Source: Pseudomonas sp. PB101 (GTDB lineage: Bacteria; Pseudomonadota; Gammaproteobacteria; Pseudomonadales; Pseudomonadaceae). From it: DNA of 64,000 nt. Below, piece after piece: positions 42,277 through 52,201 of the stretch. A program made the position numbers and the translations under genes. The notes under the pieces were generated by a model. It did no database searches. It was not told the DNA's origin and saw only the letters and a list, made by a program, of their open reading frames with translations. The stretch spans positions 1 to 64,000 of the forward strand of contig NZ_RWIR01000075.1 in the NCBI RefSeq assembly GCF_009764265.1, given 5' to 3'. Position 1 is the stretch's first letter; each line of letters starts with the position of its first letter.

Positions 42277-43887
42277 TTATTGCGCAGTGGCTGGAGCCAG
42301 AAAAGCGGCTTCCAGCAACTGCTGTGTATACGGATGTTGGGGGGCGGCAAAAATGCTTTGCGCGTCTCCCTGTTCGACCACTTGGCCATGCTTGACCACC
42401 ATCAACTGGTGGCTCAGCGCTTTCACCACAGCCAGGTCATGGCTGATAAACAGATACGTCAGGTTGTACTTGCTTTGCAGTGAACGCAAAAGCTCCACTA
42501 CCTGGCGTTGTACCGTGCGGTCGAGGGCCGAAGTCGGCTCGTCCAGCAAAATCAACGCCGGTTTTAACACCAATGCCCGGGCAATGGCGATTCTCTGCCG
42601 TTGCCCTCCGGAAAATTCGTGGGGGTAGCGGTGCCGGGTTTCCGGATCCAGGCCTACCTCCTTCAGTGCTGCAATGATCGCTTGTTCCTGTTCCGCCTCG
42701 GTGCCCATCTTGTGGATCCGCAGGCCTTCGCCAACGATCTGGCTCACGCACATCCGCGGGCTCAGGCTGCCAAACGGGTCCTGAAACACCACTTGCATCT
42801 CCCGCCGCAGCGGGCGTACCTCGTTCTGCGTCAGGCAGTCCAGCTGCTTGCCTTCGAAGCGGATCGCGCCTTTGCTGCCGATCAGCCGCAAAATGGCCAG
42901 CCCCAGCGTGGATTTGCCGGAACCGCTTTCACCCACGATCCCCAGGGTCTGGCCCTGGGGCAGGCTGAAGTTGATGCCGTCCACCGCCTTGACGTAATCC
43001 ACCGTGCGCTTGAGCAGGCCTTTCTTGATCGGAAACCAGACTTTCAGGTCCTCGACCGCCAGCAATGGCGGGCCGATCACGTTGCTTGCAGGCTTGCCGC
43101 CGGGCTCCGCTGCCAGCAGTTCCCGAGTGTACGGATGCTGCGGCGCGCGGAACAGTTCTTCGCACGATGCCTGTTCGACGATGCAACCTCGCTGCATGAC
43201 ACATACGCGATGCGCAATTCTTCGCACAAGGTTCAAATCGTGGCTGATCAACAGCAACGCCATGCCCAGGCGAGCCTGCAGTTCCTTGAGCAATTCGAGG
43301 ATTTTCAGCTGAACGGTCACGTCCAGCGCGGTGGTCGGCTCGTCGGCGATCAGCAGTTCCGGCTCGTTGGCCAGGGCCATGGCGATCATCACCCGCTGCC
43401 GTTGGCCGCCGGACAATTCGTGGGGCAGGGCCTTGAGGCGCTTGTGCGGCTCGGGGATGCCGACCATCTCCAGCAGCTCCAGGGTGCGTTTGGTCGCAAC
43501 CTTGCCGGTCAGGCCCTTGTGAATGCCCAGCACTTCGTTGATCTGTTTTTCGATCGAGTGCAGGGGGTTGAGCGAGGTCATCGGCTCCTGGAAGATCATC
43601 GCGATGCGGTTGCCGCGAATGTGGCGGATGGTTTTTTCTTTCAGGTCCAGCAGGTTCTGCCCGGAATACGAAATGGTCCCGGACGGATGCCGGGCGAGCG
43701 GGTAGGGCAGCAGGCGCAGGATCGAATGCGCGGTCACCGATTTGCCAGAGCCACTTTCACCGACCAGCGCCAGGGTTTCGCCGCGCTTGATGTCGAAGCT
43801 GACGCCTTCGACCGCCCGCTGGCAGCGATTGCCGACGACAAACTCGACGGACAGGTCGCGCACTTCGATCAGATTGTCATGATTCAT
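42277..43887 (-). CDS. nppD: Peptide ABC transporter, double ATPase (NppD/YejF type)
   Basis: This 536-residue protein is two fused ABC ATPase domains. Each has Walker A (GESGSGKS), signature (LSGGQRQR or FSGGQRQR) and Walker B (LLIADEPTTALD or LILLDEPTSALD). Each ends in the oligopeptide-transporter tail APQHPYTREL/APQHPYTQQL. It powers the importer formed by the two preceding permeases. ATG 43887 lies 1 bp upstream of the preceding stop region. The order A1-A2-B-C-D is that of the npp/yej uptake systems. Confidence 0.93.
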   Translation of the reverse strand: MNHDNLIEVRDLSVEFVVGNRCQRAVEGVSFDIKRGETLALVGESGSGKSVTAHSILRLLPYPLARHPSGTISYSGQNLLDLKEKTIRHIRGNRIAMIFQEPMTSLNPLHSIEKQINEVLGIHKGLTGKVATKRTLELLEMVGIPEPHKRLKALPHELSGGQRQRVMIAMALANEPELLIADEPTTALDVTVQLKILELLKELQARLGMALLLISHDLNLVRRIAHRVCVMQRGCIVEQASCEELFRAPQHPYTRELLAAEPGGKPASNVIGPPLLAVEDLKVWFPIKKGLLKRTVDYVKAVDGINFSLPQGQTLGIVGESGSGKSTLGLAILRLIGSKGAIRFEGKQLDCLTQNEVRPLRREMQVVFQDPFGSLSPRMCVSQIVGEGLRIHKMGTEAEQEQAIIAALKEVGLDPETRHRYPHEFSGGQRQRIAIARALVLKPALILLDEPTSALDRTVQRQVVELLRSLQSKYNLTYLFISHDLAVVKALSHQLMVVKHGQVVEQGDAQSIFAAPQHPYTQQLLEAAFLAPATAQ

Positions 43888-43888
43888 T

Positions 43889-44908
43889 TCACTTCCTCGG
43901 GTCGAAGGCATCGCGAGCGGACTCGCCGATGAACACCAGCAGACTCAACATCAAGGCCAGCACGGCAAAGGCGCTGATGCCCAGCCATGGCGCCTGCAGG
44001 TTGGATTTGCCCTGGGCCACCAGTTCACCCAGCGAAGGGCTGCCCGCCGGCAGGCCGAAGCCGAGGAAGTCCAGGGCGGTCAGGGTGCCGATGGCGCCCG
44101 TGAGGATGAACGGCATGAAGGTCATGGTCGAGACCATCGCGTTGGGCAGGATGTGGCGAAACATGATCGCACCGTTCTGCATGCCCAGGGCGCGGGCGGC
44201 GCGTACGTATTCCAGGTTGCGCCCGCGCAGGAACTCGGCGCGCACCACGTCCACCAGGCTCATCCACGAGAACAGCAGCATGATCCCCAGCAGCCACCAG
44301 AAGTTGGGCTGCACGAAGCTGGCGAGGATGATCAGCAGGTACAGCACCGGCAGCCCGGACCAGATCTCCAGGAAGCGCTGCCCGGCCAGGTCCACCCAAC
44401 CGCCATAGAAACCCTGCAAGGCCCCGGCGATCACGCCGATGATCGAGCTGAGCACGGTCAGGGTCAGGGCGAACAGCACCGAAATGCGGAAGCCGTAGAT
44501 CACCCGGGCCAGCACGTCGCGGCCCTGATCGTCGGTGCCCAGCAGGTTGTCCGCCGAGGGTGGGGCCGGGGCCGGGACTTTCAGGTCGTAGTTGATGCTC
44601 TGGTAGCTGTAGGGAATCGGCGCCCACAGCACCCAGGCGTCCTTGGCCTTGAGCAGTTCGCGGATGTACGGACTCTTGTAGTTGGCCTCCAGCGGAAATT
44701 CACCGCCGAAGGTGGTTTCCGGGTAGCGCTTGAGCGCCGGGAAGTACCAGTTGTTGTCGTACTGCACCGCCAGCGGCTTGTCGTTGGCGATCAGCTCGGC
44801 GCCCAGGCTGGCGCCGAACAGGATCAGGAACAGCCACAGCGACCACCAGCCACGCTTGTTGGCCTTGAACAGTTCGAAGCGTCGGCGATTGAGTGGGGAC
44901 AGGTTCAT
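43889..44908 (-). CDS. nppC: Peptide ABC transporter permease (NppC/YejE type)
   Basis: This 339-residue inner-membrane permease of the DppC/OppC class has an N-terminal helix (SLWLFLILFGASLGAELIA), a large periplasmic loop typical of YejE, the LLGTDDQGRDVLARVIYG motif and the ATPase-coupling EAA loop EYVRAARALGMQNGAIMFRHILPN. ATG 44908 is used, 2 bp before the preceding gene stop; a start at 44950 would overlap that gene. Confidence 0.93.
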   Translation of the reverse strand: MNLSPLNRRRFELFKANKRGWWSLWLFLILFGASLGAELIANDKPLAVQYDNNWYFPALKRYPETTFGGEFPLEANYKSPYIRELLKAKDAWVLWAPIPYSYQSINYDLKVPAPAPPSADNLLGTDDQGRDVLARVIYGFRISVLFALTLTVLSSIIGVIAGALQGFYGGWVDLAGQRFLEIWSGLPVLYLLIILASFVQPNFWWLLGIMLLFSWMSLVDVVRAEFLRGRNLEYVRAARALGMQNGAIMFRHILPNAMVSTMTFMPFILTGAIGTLTALDFLGFGLPAGSPSLGELVAQGKSNLQAPWLGISAFAVLALMLSLLVFIGESARDAFDPRK

Positions 44909-44909
44909 C

Positions 44910-45983
44910 TCAATGCTCCCGGCTTTCGAAGTCGATGCGCGGATCGACAAAGGTGTAGGTGAGGTCGCCGATCAGTTTCACCACCAGCCCGAGCAGGGTG
45001 AAGATGAACAGGGTGCCGAACACCACCGGGTAATCACGGTTGATCGCCGCCTCGAAGCTCATCAGGCCGAGACCGTCGAGGGAGAAAATCACCTCCACCA
45101 GCAACGAGCCGGTGAAGAAGATGCCGATGAAGGCCGAGGGGAAGCCGGCGATCACCAACAGCATGGCGTTGCGGAACACGTGACCGTACAGCACGCGGTG
45201 GTTGGTCAGGCCCTTGGCCCTGGCGGTGATCACGTACTGTTTGTTGATTTCGTCGAGGAAGCTGTTCTTGGTCAGCAGGGTCATGGTCGCGAAGTTGCCG
45301 ATCACCAGCGCGGTCACCGGCAGCGCCAGGTGCCAGAAGTAGTCGAGGATCTTGCCGCCCATGCTCAGTTCATCGAAGTTGTTCGAGGTCAGCCCGCGCA
45401 ACGGGAACCAGTCCAGGTAACTGCCGCCGGCGAACACCACGATCAGCAGGATGGCGAACAGGAACGCCGGGATCGCATAGCCGACGATGATCGCCGAACT
45501 GGTCCAGACGTCGAAGTGGCTGCCGTGCCGCGTGGCCTTGGCGATCCCCAGCGGGATCGACACCAGGTACATGATCAGCGTGCTCCACAGCCCGAGGGAG
45601 ATCGACACCGGCATTTTTTCCTTGATCAGGTCGATGACCTTGGCGTCGCGGAAGAAGCTGTCGCCGAAATCCAGCGACGCATAGTTCTTGACCATGATCC
45701 ACAAGCGTTCCGGCGCCGATTTGTCGAAGCCGTACATGTGCTCGATTTCCTTGATCAGCGCCGGGTCCAGGCCCTGGGCGCCGCGATAGGCCGAGCCTGC
45801 CACCGAGACTTCGGCACCGCCGCCGGCGATGCGGCTGGTGGCGCCTTCGAAGCCTTCGAGCTTGGCGATCATCTGCTCCACCGGCCCACCCGGAGCCGCC
45901 TGGATGATCACGAAGTTGATCAGCAAGATGCCGAACAGGGTCGGAATGATCAGCAGCAGTCGCCGAAAAATGTACGCCAGCAT
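44910..45983 (-). CDS. nppB: Peptide ABC transporter permease (NppB/YejB type)
   Basis: This 357-residue DppB-class permease starts with the usual MLAYIFRRLLLIIPTLFGI and has the YejB-specific insertion after the first helix (residues about 40-75). The EAA loop is QYVITARAKGLTNHRVLYGH. Together with the next gene product it forms the membrane channel. It begins 4 bp after the second binding-protein gene. Confidence 0.93.
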   Translation of the reverse strand: MLAYIFRRLLLIIPTLFGILLINFVIIQAAPGGPVEQMIAKLEGFEGATSRIAGGGAEVSVAGSAYRGAQGLDPALIKEIEHMYGFDKSAPERLWIMVKNYASLDFGDSFFRDAKVIDLIKEKMPVSISLGLWSTLIMYLVSIPLGIAKATRHGSHFDVWTSSAIIVGYAIPAFLFAILLIVVFAGGSYLDWFPLRGLTSNNFDELSMGGKILDYFWHLALPVTALVIGNFATMTLLTKNSFLDEINKQYVITARAKGLTNHRVLYGHVFRNAMLLVIAGFPSAFIGIFFTGSLLVEVIFSLDGLGLMSFEAAINRDYPVVFGTLFIFTLLGLVVKLIGDLTYTFVDPRIDFESREH

Positions 45984-45987
45984 CTGA

Positions 45988-47829
45988 TTACTCCGTGCCC
46001 GCAGGATCGGCCTGCAGTGTGGTTTCGACTTCTATTGCCGGCTTGATATCGGGCTTGACCCACCAGGTGGCCGTGCCGATGTCGTATTTGGGCGAGACCT
46101 TTGGATGGCCGATGTGGTTCCAGTACGCCACGCGCCAGGTCTTGATGTGCCAGTTGGGTATTACGTAATAGCCCCATTGCAGAGCGCGGTCCAGCGCACG
46201 GGCATGGGCCACCAGGCTCTTGCGCGAATCGGCGTTGATCAGTTGCTCGACCAGTTGATCGACCACCGGATCTTTCAGGCCCATGGAGTTGCGGCTGCCG
46301 GGTTTGTCGGCGGCCGCCGACATCCAGAACTCGCGCTGTTCGTTGCCCGGCGAGTTGGACTGCGGAAAGCTGCCGACGATCATGTCGAAGTCCCGGGAGC
46401 GCACGCGGTTGATGTATTGCGAGACATCGACCCGGCGAATCACCAGGTCGATGCCCAGGTCGCTCAGGTTGCGCTTGAACGGCAGCAGCACCCGTTCGAA
46501 TTCGGTCTGCGCCAACAGGAACTCGATGACCACCGGTTTGCCGGTGGCATCGACCATCTTGTCATCGACGATGCGCCAGCCGGCCTCCAGCAGCAGTTGA
46601 TAGGCTTCACGCTGTTGGGCGCGGATCATGCCGCTGCCGTCGGTGCTCGGGTTCTGGAACGCTTCGCTGAACACCTGCGGCGGCAGCTTGCCGCGAAACG
46701 GCTCGAGGATCGCCACCTGATCGGCATCGGGCAGGCCGGTAGCGGCCATTTCCGAGTTCTCGAAGTAACTGCGGGTGCGCGCGTAGGCGCCGTTGAACAG
46801 TTGCTTGTTGGTCCATTCGAAGTCCAGCAACAGCGACAGGGCCTCGCGCACGCGCACATCCTGGAACACCGGGCGGCGCATGTTGAACACGAATCCTTGC
46901 ATGCCGGTCGGATTGCCGTTGGCAATCTGTTCCTTGACCAGCCGGCCTTCGGTGACCGCCGGAATGTTGTAGGCGTTGGCCCAGTTTTTCGCGGTCATCT
47001 CCAGCCAGTAGTCGAACTGCCCGGCCTTGAGCGCTTCCAGGGCCACGGTGTTGTCGCGGTAGTAATCGGTGGTCATCACGTCGAAGTTGTAGAAACCCCG
47101 ATTGACCGGCAGGTCCTTGCCCCAGTAATCCTTGACCCTCTCATAGCGCACCGAGCGCCCGGCCTTCACTTCGCCGACCTTGTAGGGGCCGCTGCCCAGC
47201 GGGATCTCCAGGTTGCCCTTGTTGAAGTCGCGGTCGGCCCACCAGTGCTTGGGCAGCACCGGCAACTGGCCGAGGATCAGCGGCAGTTCGCGATTATTGG
47301 AGTGCTTGAACCTGAACAGTACGGTGAGCGGGTCTTCGGCGACCACTTCCGCGACGTCGTTGTAGTAGCCGCGGTACATCGGCGCGCCGTCCTTGGTCAG
47401 CATCTGGAAGCTGAATACCACGTCTTCGGCACGGACCGGGTGACCGTCGTGGAAACGCGCTTCGGGCCGCAGGTAGAAACGCACCCAGGCGTTGTCCGGG
47501 GCTTTTTCGATCAGGCGGGCGATCAGGCCGTACTCGGTGAAGGGTTCGTCCAGGCCTTGCTTGGCCAGCGTGTCGTAGATCATGCCGATATCGTCCGCCG
47601 GCACGCCCTTGCTGATGAAGGGGTTGAGGCTGTCGAAGCCGCCGAAACCGGCCTGGCGGAAAATCCCGCCCTTGGGCGCGTCCGGATTGACGTAGTCGAA
47701 GTGTTTGAAGTCGGCCGGGTATTTCGGCGGCTCGTTGTACAGGGTCACGGCGTGCTGCGGGGCGGCGCAGGCCAGCCCGGCGAACAGCAGGCCGCCGGCC
47801 TGCAGGAGCAGGGTGCGGATGGGGGTCAT
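45988..47829 (-). CDS. nppA2: Peptide-binding protein 2 of the Npp/Yej importer
   Basis: This 613-residue periplasmic SBP_bac_5 (cluster C) protein has a signal peptide (LLLQAGGLLFAGLACAAP, cleavage near 23) and the YejA-type opening HFDYVNPDAPKGGIFRQAGF. It binds peptides or peptide-conjugated antibiotics of the microcin C kind. ATG 47829 overlaps the stop of the previous gene by four bases, giving tight coupling. It is a diverged paralogue of that neighbour (shared KDYWGKDLPVNRG). Confidence 0.92.
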   Translation of the reverse strand: MTPIRTLLLQAGGLLFAGLACAAPQHAVTLYNEPPKYPADFKHFDYVNPDAPKGGIFRQAGFGGFDSLNPFISKGVPADDIGMIYDTLAKQGLDEPFTEYGLIARLIEKAPDNAWVRFYLRPEARFHDGHPVRAEDVVFSFQMLTKDGAPMYRGYYNDVAEVVAEDPLTVLFRFKHSNNRELPLILGQLPVLPKHWWADRDFNKGNLEIPLGSGPYKVGEVKAGRSVRYERVKDYWGKDLPVNRGFYNFDVMTTDYYRDNTVALEALKAGQFDYWLEMTAKNWANAYNIPAVTEGRLVKEQIANGNPTGMQGFVFNMRRPVFQDVRVREALSLLLDFEWTNKQLFNGAYARTRSYFENSEMAATGLPDADQVAILEPFRGKLPPQVFSEAFQNPSTDGSGMIRAQQREAYQLLLEAGWRIVDDKMVDATGKPVVIEFLLAQTEFERVLLPFKRNLSDLGIDLVIRRVDVSQYINRVRSRDFDMIVGSFPQSNSPGNEQREFWMSAAADKPGSRNSMGLKDPVVDQLVEQLINADSRKSLVAHARALDRALQWGYYVIPNWHIKTWRVAYWNHIGHPKVSPKYDIGTATWWVKPDIKPAIEVETTLQADPAGTE

Positions 47830-49658
47830 TGATCTTTCTCCGAAGATTTCAGCCACCACGCGTTCAGGCCCAGGGTGTAGGGCGGCGTGGTGACGAAGGC
47901 GAGCCGGTTGCGGTACGCCAGGCGGTGATAATTGAGGTACCAGTTGGGCACGATGTAGTGCTGCCACAGCAGCACCCGGTCGAGGGCCTTGCCGGCGGCG
48001 ACCTGTTCATCGCGGTTTTGTGCGGCCAGCAACTGTTCGAGCAAGTGATCGACCACCGGGTTGGTGATGCCGGCGTAGTTCTTGCTGCCCTTGACCCCGG
48101 CCTGGCTGGAATGAAAGTACTGCCACTGTTCCAGGCCCGGGCTGAGGGTCTGGTTGAGGGTCATCAGAATCATGTCGAAATCGAACTGGTCGAGGCGCTG
48201 CTTGTATTGCGCGCGATCGACCGTGCGCAGCCGCGCATCGATGCCGATGCTGGCGAGGTTCTCGACATAAGGCTGGAGGATGCGTTCAAGGTTCGGGTTG
48301 ACCAGCAGCAGTTCCAGGCGCAGGGGTTGCCCGGCGGCGTTTTGCAGGCGCTGGCCATTGAGCTTCCAGCCGGCTTCGGCGAGCAGGCCGAGGGCTTTGC
48401 GCAAGGTCTCCCGGGGGATGCCGCGGCCATCGGTCTGCGGCAGGCTGAACGGTTCGGTAAAGAGCCTGGCCGGCAGCTGTTCACGATAGGGCTTGAGCAA
48501 CAGCCATTCGTGCCCGACCGGTAATCCGCCCGCCGAGAACTCGCTGTTGGGGTAGTAGCTCATGGCTCGCTGGTAGGCGCCACTGAACAGTGTGCGGTTG
48601 GTCCATTCGAAGTTGAACATCAGCCCCAGCGCTTCACGGACTTTGGCATCCGTGAACGTCGGCCGGCGGCTGTTCATGAACAGGCCCTGGGTCTGGGTCG
48701 GGATCTGGTGGGGGATCTGCGCCTTGATCACGTCACCGCGGCGTATCGCGGGGAAGTTGTAGCCGCTGGCCCAGTTCTTCGCCTGATGCTCGATGTAGAT
48801 GTCGAATTCATCGGCCTTGAACGCCTCGAACGCCACGTCGGCGTCACGGTAGAACTCGACTTCCATGCGGTCGAAGTTGTACTTGCCGCGATTGACCGGC
48901 AGGTCCTTGCCCCAGTAGTCCTTGACCCGTTCGAAGACGATCTGCCGCCCCGGCGTGACCGATGTGATGCGATACGGCCCGCTGCCCAGCGGCGGTTCGA
49001 AAGTGGTGGCCTTGAAGTCGCGACCTTTCCAGTAGTGTTGTGGCAGCACCGGCATTTCGCCCAGGCGCAGGATCAGCAGCGGATTGCCGGCGCGCTTGAA
49101 CACGAAACGGATGCGCCGGGGGTTGAGGATGTCGACCCGCAGCACTTCCTGAAGGCTGGTGCGGTACAGCGGATGGCCTTCCTTGAGCAGCGTGCGGTAG
49201 GAGAACGCGACGTCGTAGGCGGTGATTGGCGTGCCGTCATGGAAGCGCGCTTCGGGACGCAGGTTGAACACCACCCAGCTGCGGTTCTCGTTGTACTCCA
49301 CCGACTGGGCAATCAGGCCATAGCTGGACGCGGGCTCGTCACCCGAAGGCGCGTACTGCCCGGTGCCGACCATCAGCGGTTCGTTGAGCTCGTTGATGCC
49401 GTATTGCAGGAAGTTCGGTGTGGTGACCGGGCTGGTGCCCTTGAAGGTGTACGGGTTGAGCGTATCGAAGGTGCCAAACGCCATGACCCGCAACGTACCG
49501 CCCTTGGGCGCTTGCGGGTTGACCCAGTCGAAGTGGGTAAATCGGGCCGGGTACTTGAGCGTGCCGAACTGCGCATAACCATGGCTTTCGCTGATCGTCG
49601 CGCTTGCGGTGGAGCTCAAGGCCAGGCTGATCAGGAGCAGGGGCAGGGGACGCTTCAA
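47826..49658 (-). CDS. nppA1: Peptide-binding protein 1 of the Npp/Yej importer
   Basis: This 610-residue periplasmic binding protein is first in the operon. The signal peptide is LPLLLISLALSSTASAT, followed by HFDWVNPQAPKGGTLRVMAF. Its fold is that of oligopeptide-binding SBP_bac_5 proteins. In P. aeruginosa the matching tandem pair serves uptake of peptidyl-nucleoside antibiotics and peptides; I assign the name from operon order and family, not from experiment. Confidence 0.92.
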   Translation of the reverse strand: MKRPLPLLLISLALSSTASATISESHGYAQFGTLKYPARFTHFDWVNPQAPKGGTLRVMAFGTFDTLNPYTFKGTSPVTTPNFLQYGINELNEPLMVGTGQYAPSGDEPASSYGLIAQSVEYNENRSWVVFNLRPEARFHDGTPITAYDVAFSYRTLLKEGHPLYRTSLQEVLRVDILNPRRIRFVFKRAGNPLLILRLGEMPVLPQHYWKGRDFKATTFEPPLGSGPYRITSVTPGRQIVFERVKDYWGKDLPVNRGKYNFDRMEVEFYRDADVAFEAFKADEFDIYIEHQAKNWASGYNFPAIRRGDVIKAQIPHQIPTQTQGLFMNSRRPTFTDAKVREALGLMFNFEWTNRTLFSGAYQRAMSYYPNSEFSAGGLPVGHEWLLLKPYREQLPARLFTEPFSLPQTDGRGIPRETLRKALGLLAEAGWKLNGQRLQNAAGQPLRLELLLVNPNLERILQPYVENLASIGIDARLRTVDRAQYKQRLDQFDFDMILMTLNQTLSPGLEQWQYFHSSQAGVKGSKNYAGITNPVVDHLLEQLLAAQNRDEQVAAGKALDRVLLWQHYIVPNWYLNYHRLAYRNRLAFVTTPPYTLGLNAWWLKSSEKDQ

Positions 49659-49756
49659 ATAGAGGATCCGATCCAGGCGGCTTGGGCTTTGTGGACCGTA
49701 CAGTAACAGCTTGTATGGACAGGAAAAAGACGGGGCCGGGAAGGGGCTGGTTTTTT

Positions 49757-49834
49757 GTAGGAGCTGGCTTGCCGGCGATCAAAACGATGCGATCCATCAG
49801 TTTGATCGCATCGCCGGCAAGCCGGCTCCTGCAG
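49757..49834. repeat. Inverted REP pair with palindromic spacer
   Basis: GTAGGAGCTGGCTTGCCGGC and its inverse flank CGATGCGATCC...TTTGATCGCATCG, a further palindrome, so the whole 78 bp is one nearly continuous inverted repeat. It lies directly after the mltD stop. Confidence 0.9.
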
Positions 49835-49835
49835 G

Positions 49836-51269
49836 TTAGTGCGGATTGGCCACGGTGAGCATCTGGCCAGGCTTGAGCGCCTGACCGACGCGCGGGTTCC
49901 AGCGCTTGAGGTGCTGCATCTCGATATTGAAGCGCTTGGCCACGATGTACAGCGAGTCGCCTTGCTGGACCTTGTACCTGGTCTGCTGCTGCTTTTTGCT
50001 GTTCGCTGCGATCACGGTGTTGACGCGCCCGGAGCTGCGTTTGCTGTTGTCCTGCATGACCAGGGTCTGGCCGGGCTTGAGGTTCTTGCCGGAGAGCTTG
50101 TTCCAACGTTGCAGGTCCTTCACGTCAACGTTGTTGGCCTTGGCGATGGAGCCCAGGTTGTCACCGCGCTTGACCCGGTAGGAACGCTTGGCGCTGGCGA
50201 CCTGGGTGTCGCTTGCGCCTTCGAAGACCGGCTTGAGCGACTTCTTGCTGATCAACTCTTCAGGGCGCATGGTCTGCAGGCTGCTGGTCAGCAGCTGCGC
50301 CTTGGAAGTCGGCACCAGCAGGTGTTGCGGACCGTCGATGGTGGTGCGCTGCTTGAAGGCCGGGTTGAGCTGGAACAGTTCGTCTTCGTCGATGTTGGCC
50401 ACTTCAGCGACCTTGGACAGGTCCATGCGCTGGTTGATTTCGACGACCTTGAAGTAAGGTTCGTTGGCGATCGGGTTGAGGTTCACGCCGTAGGCTTCCG
50501 GCGCCATCACCACTTGCGACAGCGCGAGCAACTTCGGCACGTAGGCCTGGGTTTCGGAGGGCAGCGGCAGGTTCCAGTAGTCGGTCGGCAGGCCAAGGCG
50601 TTCGTTGCGCTCGATGGCCCGGCTGACGGTGCCTTCGCCGGCGTTGTAGGCCGCCAGGGCCAGCATCCAGTCGCCGTTGAACATGTCGTGCAGTCGCGTC
50701 AGGTAGTCCAGCGCGGCGGTGGTCGACGCGGTGATATCGCGACGGCCATCATAGAAACGGGTTTGACGCAGGTTGAAGTAGCGCCCGGTGGACGGGATGA
50801 ATTGCCAAAGACCCACCGCGTCGGCCCGGGAATAGGCCATCGGGTTGTAGGCACTTTCAATCACTGGCAGCAAGGCCAGTTCCAGCGGCATGTTGCGCTC
50901 TTCGAGGCGTTCGACGATGTAGTGAATGTAGAGGCTGCCACGCTCGCCGGCGTTTTCGAGGAAAGATGGATTGCTGGCGAACCACAGGCGTTGCTGTTCG
51001 ATGCGCGGGTTGACACCCAGTCCATCCTGCAACTGGAAGCCCTGGCGCATACGCTCCCAGACGTCCTGAGGAATCTGCGGGCTGGGTTTTTCGCTGAGCC
51101 AGATCGGCTTCTGCTTGGCGCGCGCGGCGATGTTCGGCGTGTGCGCCGCATCGGTCTGCGGCGCATGGCTGGAACAGCCCGCCAGGGTGGCGGACACAGC
51201 CACCGCGATGGCTTGAGCCAAGCGGGTCAATGCGTCTGAACTGATGGCTTTACGAATAGGTGACGACAT
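49836..51269 (-). CDS. mltD: Membrane-bound lytic transglycosylase D
   Basis: MltD cleaves peptidoglycan to 1,6-anhydromuropeptides. The 477-residue lipoprotein has a lipobox (ATLAGC, Cys at 32), an SLT domain with the catalytic Glu in PVIESAYNPMAYSRADAVGLW, and AAYNAGEG. Two LysM repeats at the C-terminus bind glycan (SYRVKRGDNLGSIAKANNV and RYKVQQGDSLYIVAKRFNI). ATG 51269 gives a normal lipoprotein signal; the start at 51293 adds eight residues. Gene order mltD-gloB is conserved in gammaproteobacteria. Confidence 0.95.
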   Translation of the reverse strand: MSSPIRKAISSDALTRLAQAIAVAVSATLAGCSSHAPQTDAAHTPNIAARAKQKPIWLSEKPSPQIPQDVWERMRQGFQLQDGLGVNPRIEQQRLWFASNPSFLENAGERGSLYIHYIVERLEERNMPLELALLPVIESAYNPMAYSRADAVGLWQFIPSTGRYFNLRQTRFYDGRRDITASTTAALDYLTRLHDMFNGDWMLALAAYNAGEGTVSRAIERNERLGLPTDYWNLPLPSETQAYVPKLLALSQVVMAPEAYGVNLNPIANEPYFKVVEINQRMDLSKVAEVANIDEDELFQLNPAFKQRTTIDGPQHLLVPTSKAQLLTSSLQTMRPEELISKKSLKPVFEGASDTQVASAKRSYRVKRGDNLGSIAKANNVDVKDLQRWNKLSGKNLKPGQTLVMQDNSKRSSGRVNTVIAANSKKQQQTRYKVQQGDSLYIVAKRFNIEMQHLKRWNPRVGQALKPGQMLTVANPH

Positions 51270-51368
51270 TGGCTGGAAGTTAGTTCCGGGCAAAAATGTC
51301 GGGCGATTCTAGAAAGCGCACCCTGCGCGGTCAACCTTTCAGAATTGTTGCAACCTTTTGAAAGCCCT

Positions 51369-52136
51369 TTAGAACGTATCTTTCCAAGCCCGAAGCGCAG
51401 CAAAAACCATATCGGGCGCCGAGTTATCGGTGCCGGTCCGTTCGTCCGCTTTTTCTTTAACGGATGTTTCGCCGGCGCGCAAAAACGGGTTTGTCAGCTT
51501 TTCCAGCGCCAGTGTCGACGGCAGCGTCATGATCCCGGACTCCCGTTGGCGGCTGACTTTTGCCAGGCGTTCGGCGGTGTGCGGATTGTTCGGTTCGACG
51601 GCTGCCGCGAACTTCAGATTGCTCAGGGTGTATTCGTGGGTGCAGTAGACCAGCGTGTCTTCGGGCAACGCCGCAAGGCGGGTCAGCGAGCGATGCATTT
51701 GTTGTGGCGTGCCTTCGAACAAGCGCCCGCAGCCAGCGGCAAACAGGGTGTCGCCGCAGAACAGCAGCCCGTGATGGTAATAGGCTATATGCCCCAGGGT
51801 GTGGCCCGGGACCGCAAAGACGTCGAAGTCCCAGCCGAGCACGCTGACCTTGTCGTTGTCCTTGAGCGCGACGTCGCGCGCCGGGATCTTTTCGCTGGCC
51901 GGACCATAGACTTTCGCGTTGGTCGCTTTCTTCAGCAGTTCGACGCCGCCGACGTGGTCATGATGGTGGTGAGTGATCAGAATATCACTCAGTACCCAAC
52001 CCGGATTGGCGTCGAGCCAGGCTTGTACCGGGGCGGCATCGCCCGGGTCGACCACCGCGCAGCGTTTGCTGCCGTGGTCTTGTAACAACCAGATGTAGTT
52101 GTCGGTGAAGGCGGGCAGGGCTGTGATCTGTATCAT
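51369..52136 (-). CDS. gloB: Hydroxyacylglutathione hydrolase (glyoxalase II)
   Basis: GloB hydrolyses S-D-lactoylglutathione to D-lactate and glutathione, completing methylglyoxal detoxification. The 255-residue metallo-beta-lactamase-fold protein has the di-metal motif THHHHDHVGG (about residues 52-61), then PGHTLGH, CGDTLFAAGCGR and the C-terminal glutathione-binding HEYTLSNLKFA. ATG 52136 (MIQITALPAFTDNYIWL) is the usual start. It is divergent from the methyltransferase gene. Confidence 0.96.
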   Translation of the reverse strand: MIQITALPAFTDNYIWLLQDHGSKRCAVVDPGDAAPVQAWLDANPGWVLSDILITHHHHDHVGGVELLKKATNAKVYGPASEKIPARDVALKDNDKVSVLGWDFDVFAVPGHTLGHIAYYHHGLLFCGDTLFAAGCGRLFEGTPQQMHRSLTRLAALPEDTLVYCTHEYTLSNLKFAAAVEPNNPHTAERLAKVSRQRESGIMTLPSTLALEKLTNPFLRAGETSVKEKADERTGTDNSAPDMVFAALRAWKDTF

Positions 52137-52201
52137 CGTCGGATTCGCCAAGCGGAAAACATTGGCGCATCTTAGAACTTCCTGGCGCGTTGGAGAATGC
52201 A

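Noticed and set aside
46105..47832. 575-codon plus-strand frame opposite nppA2
   Set aside because: Antisense shadow; low-complexity valine/glycine/arginine-rich product and no start signals.
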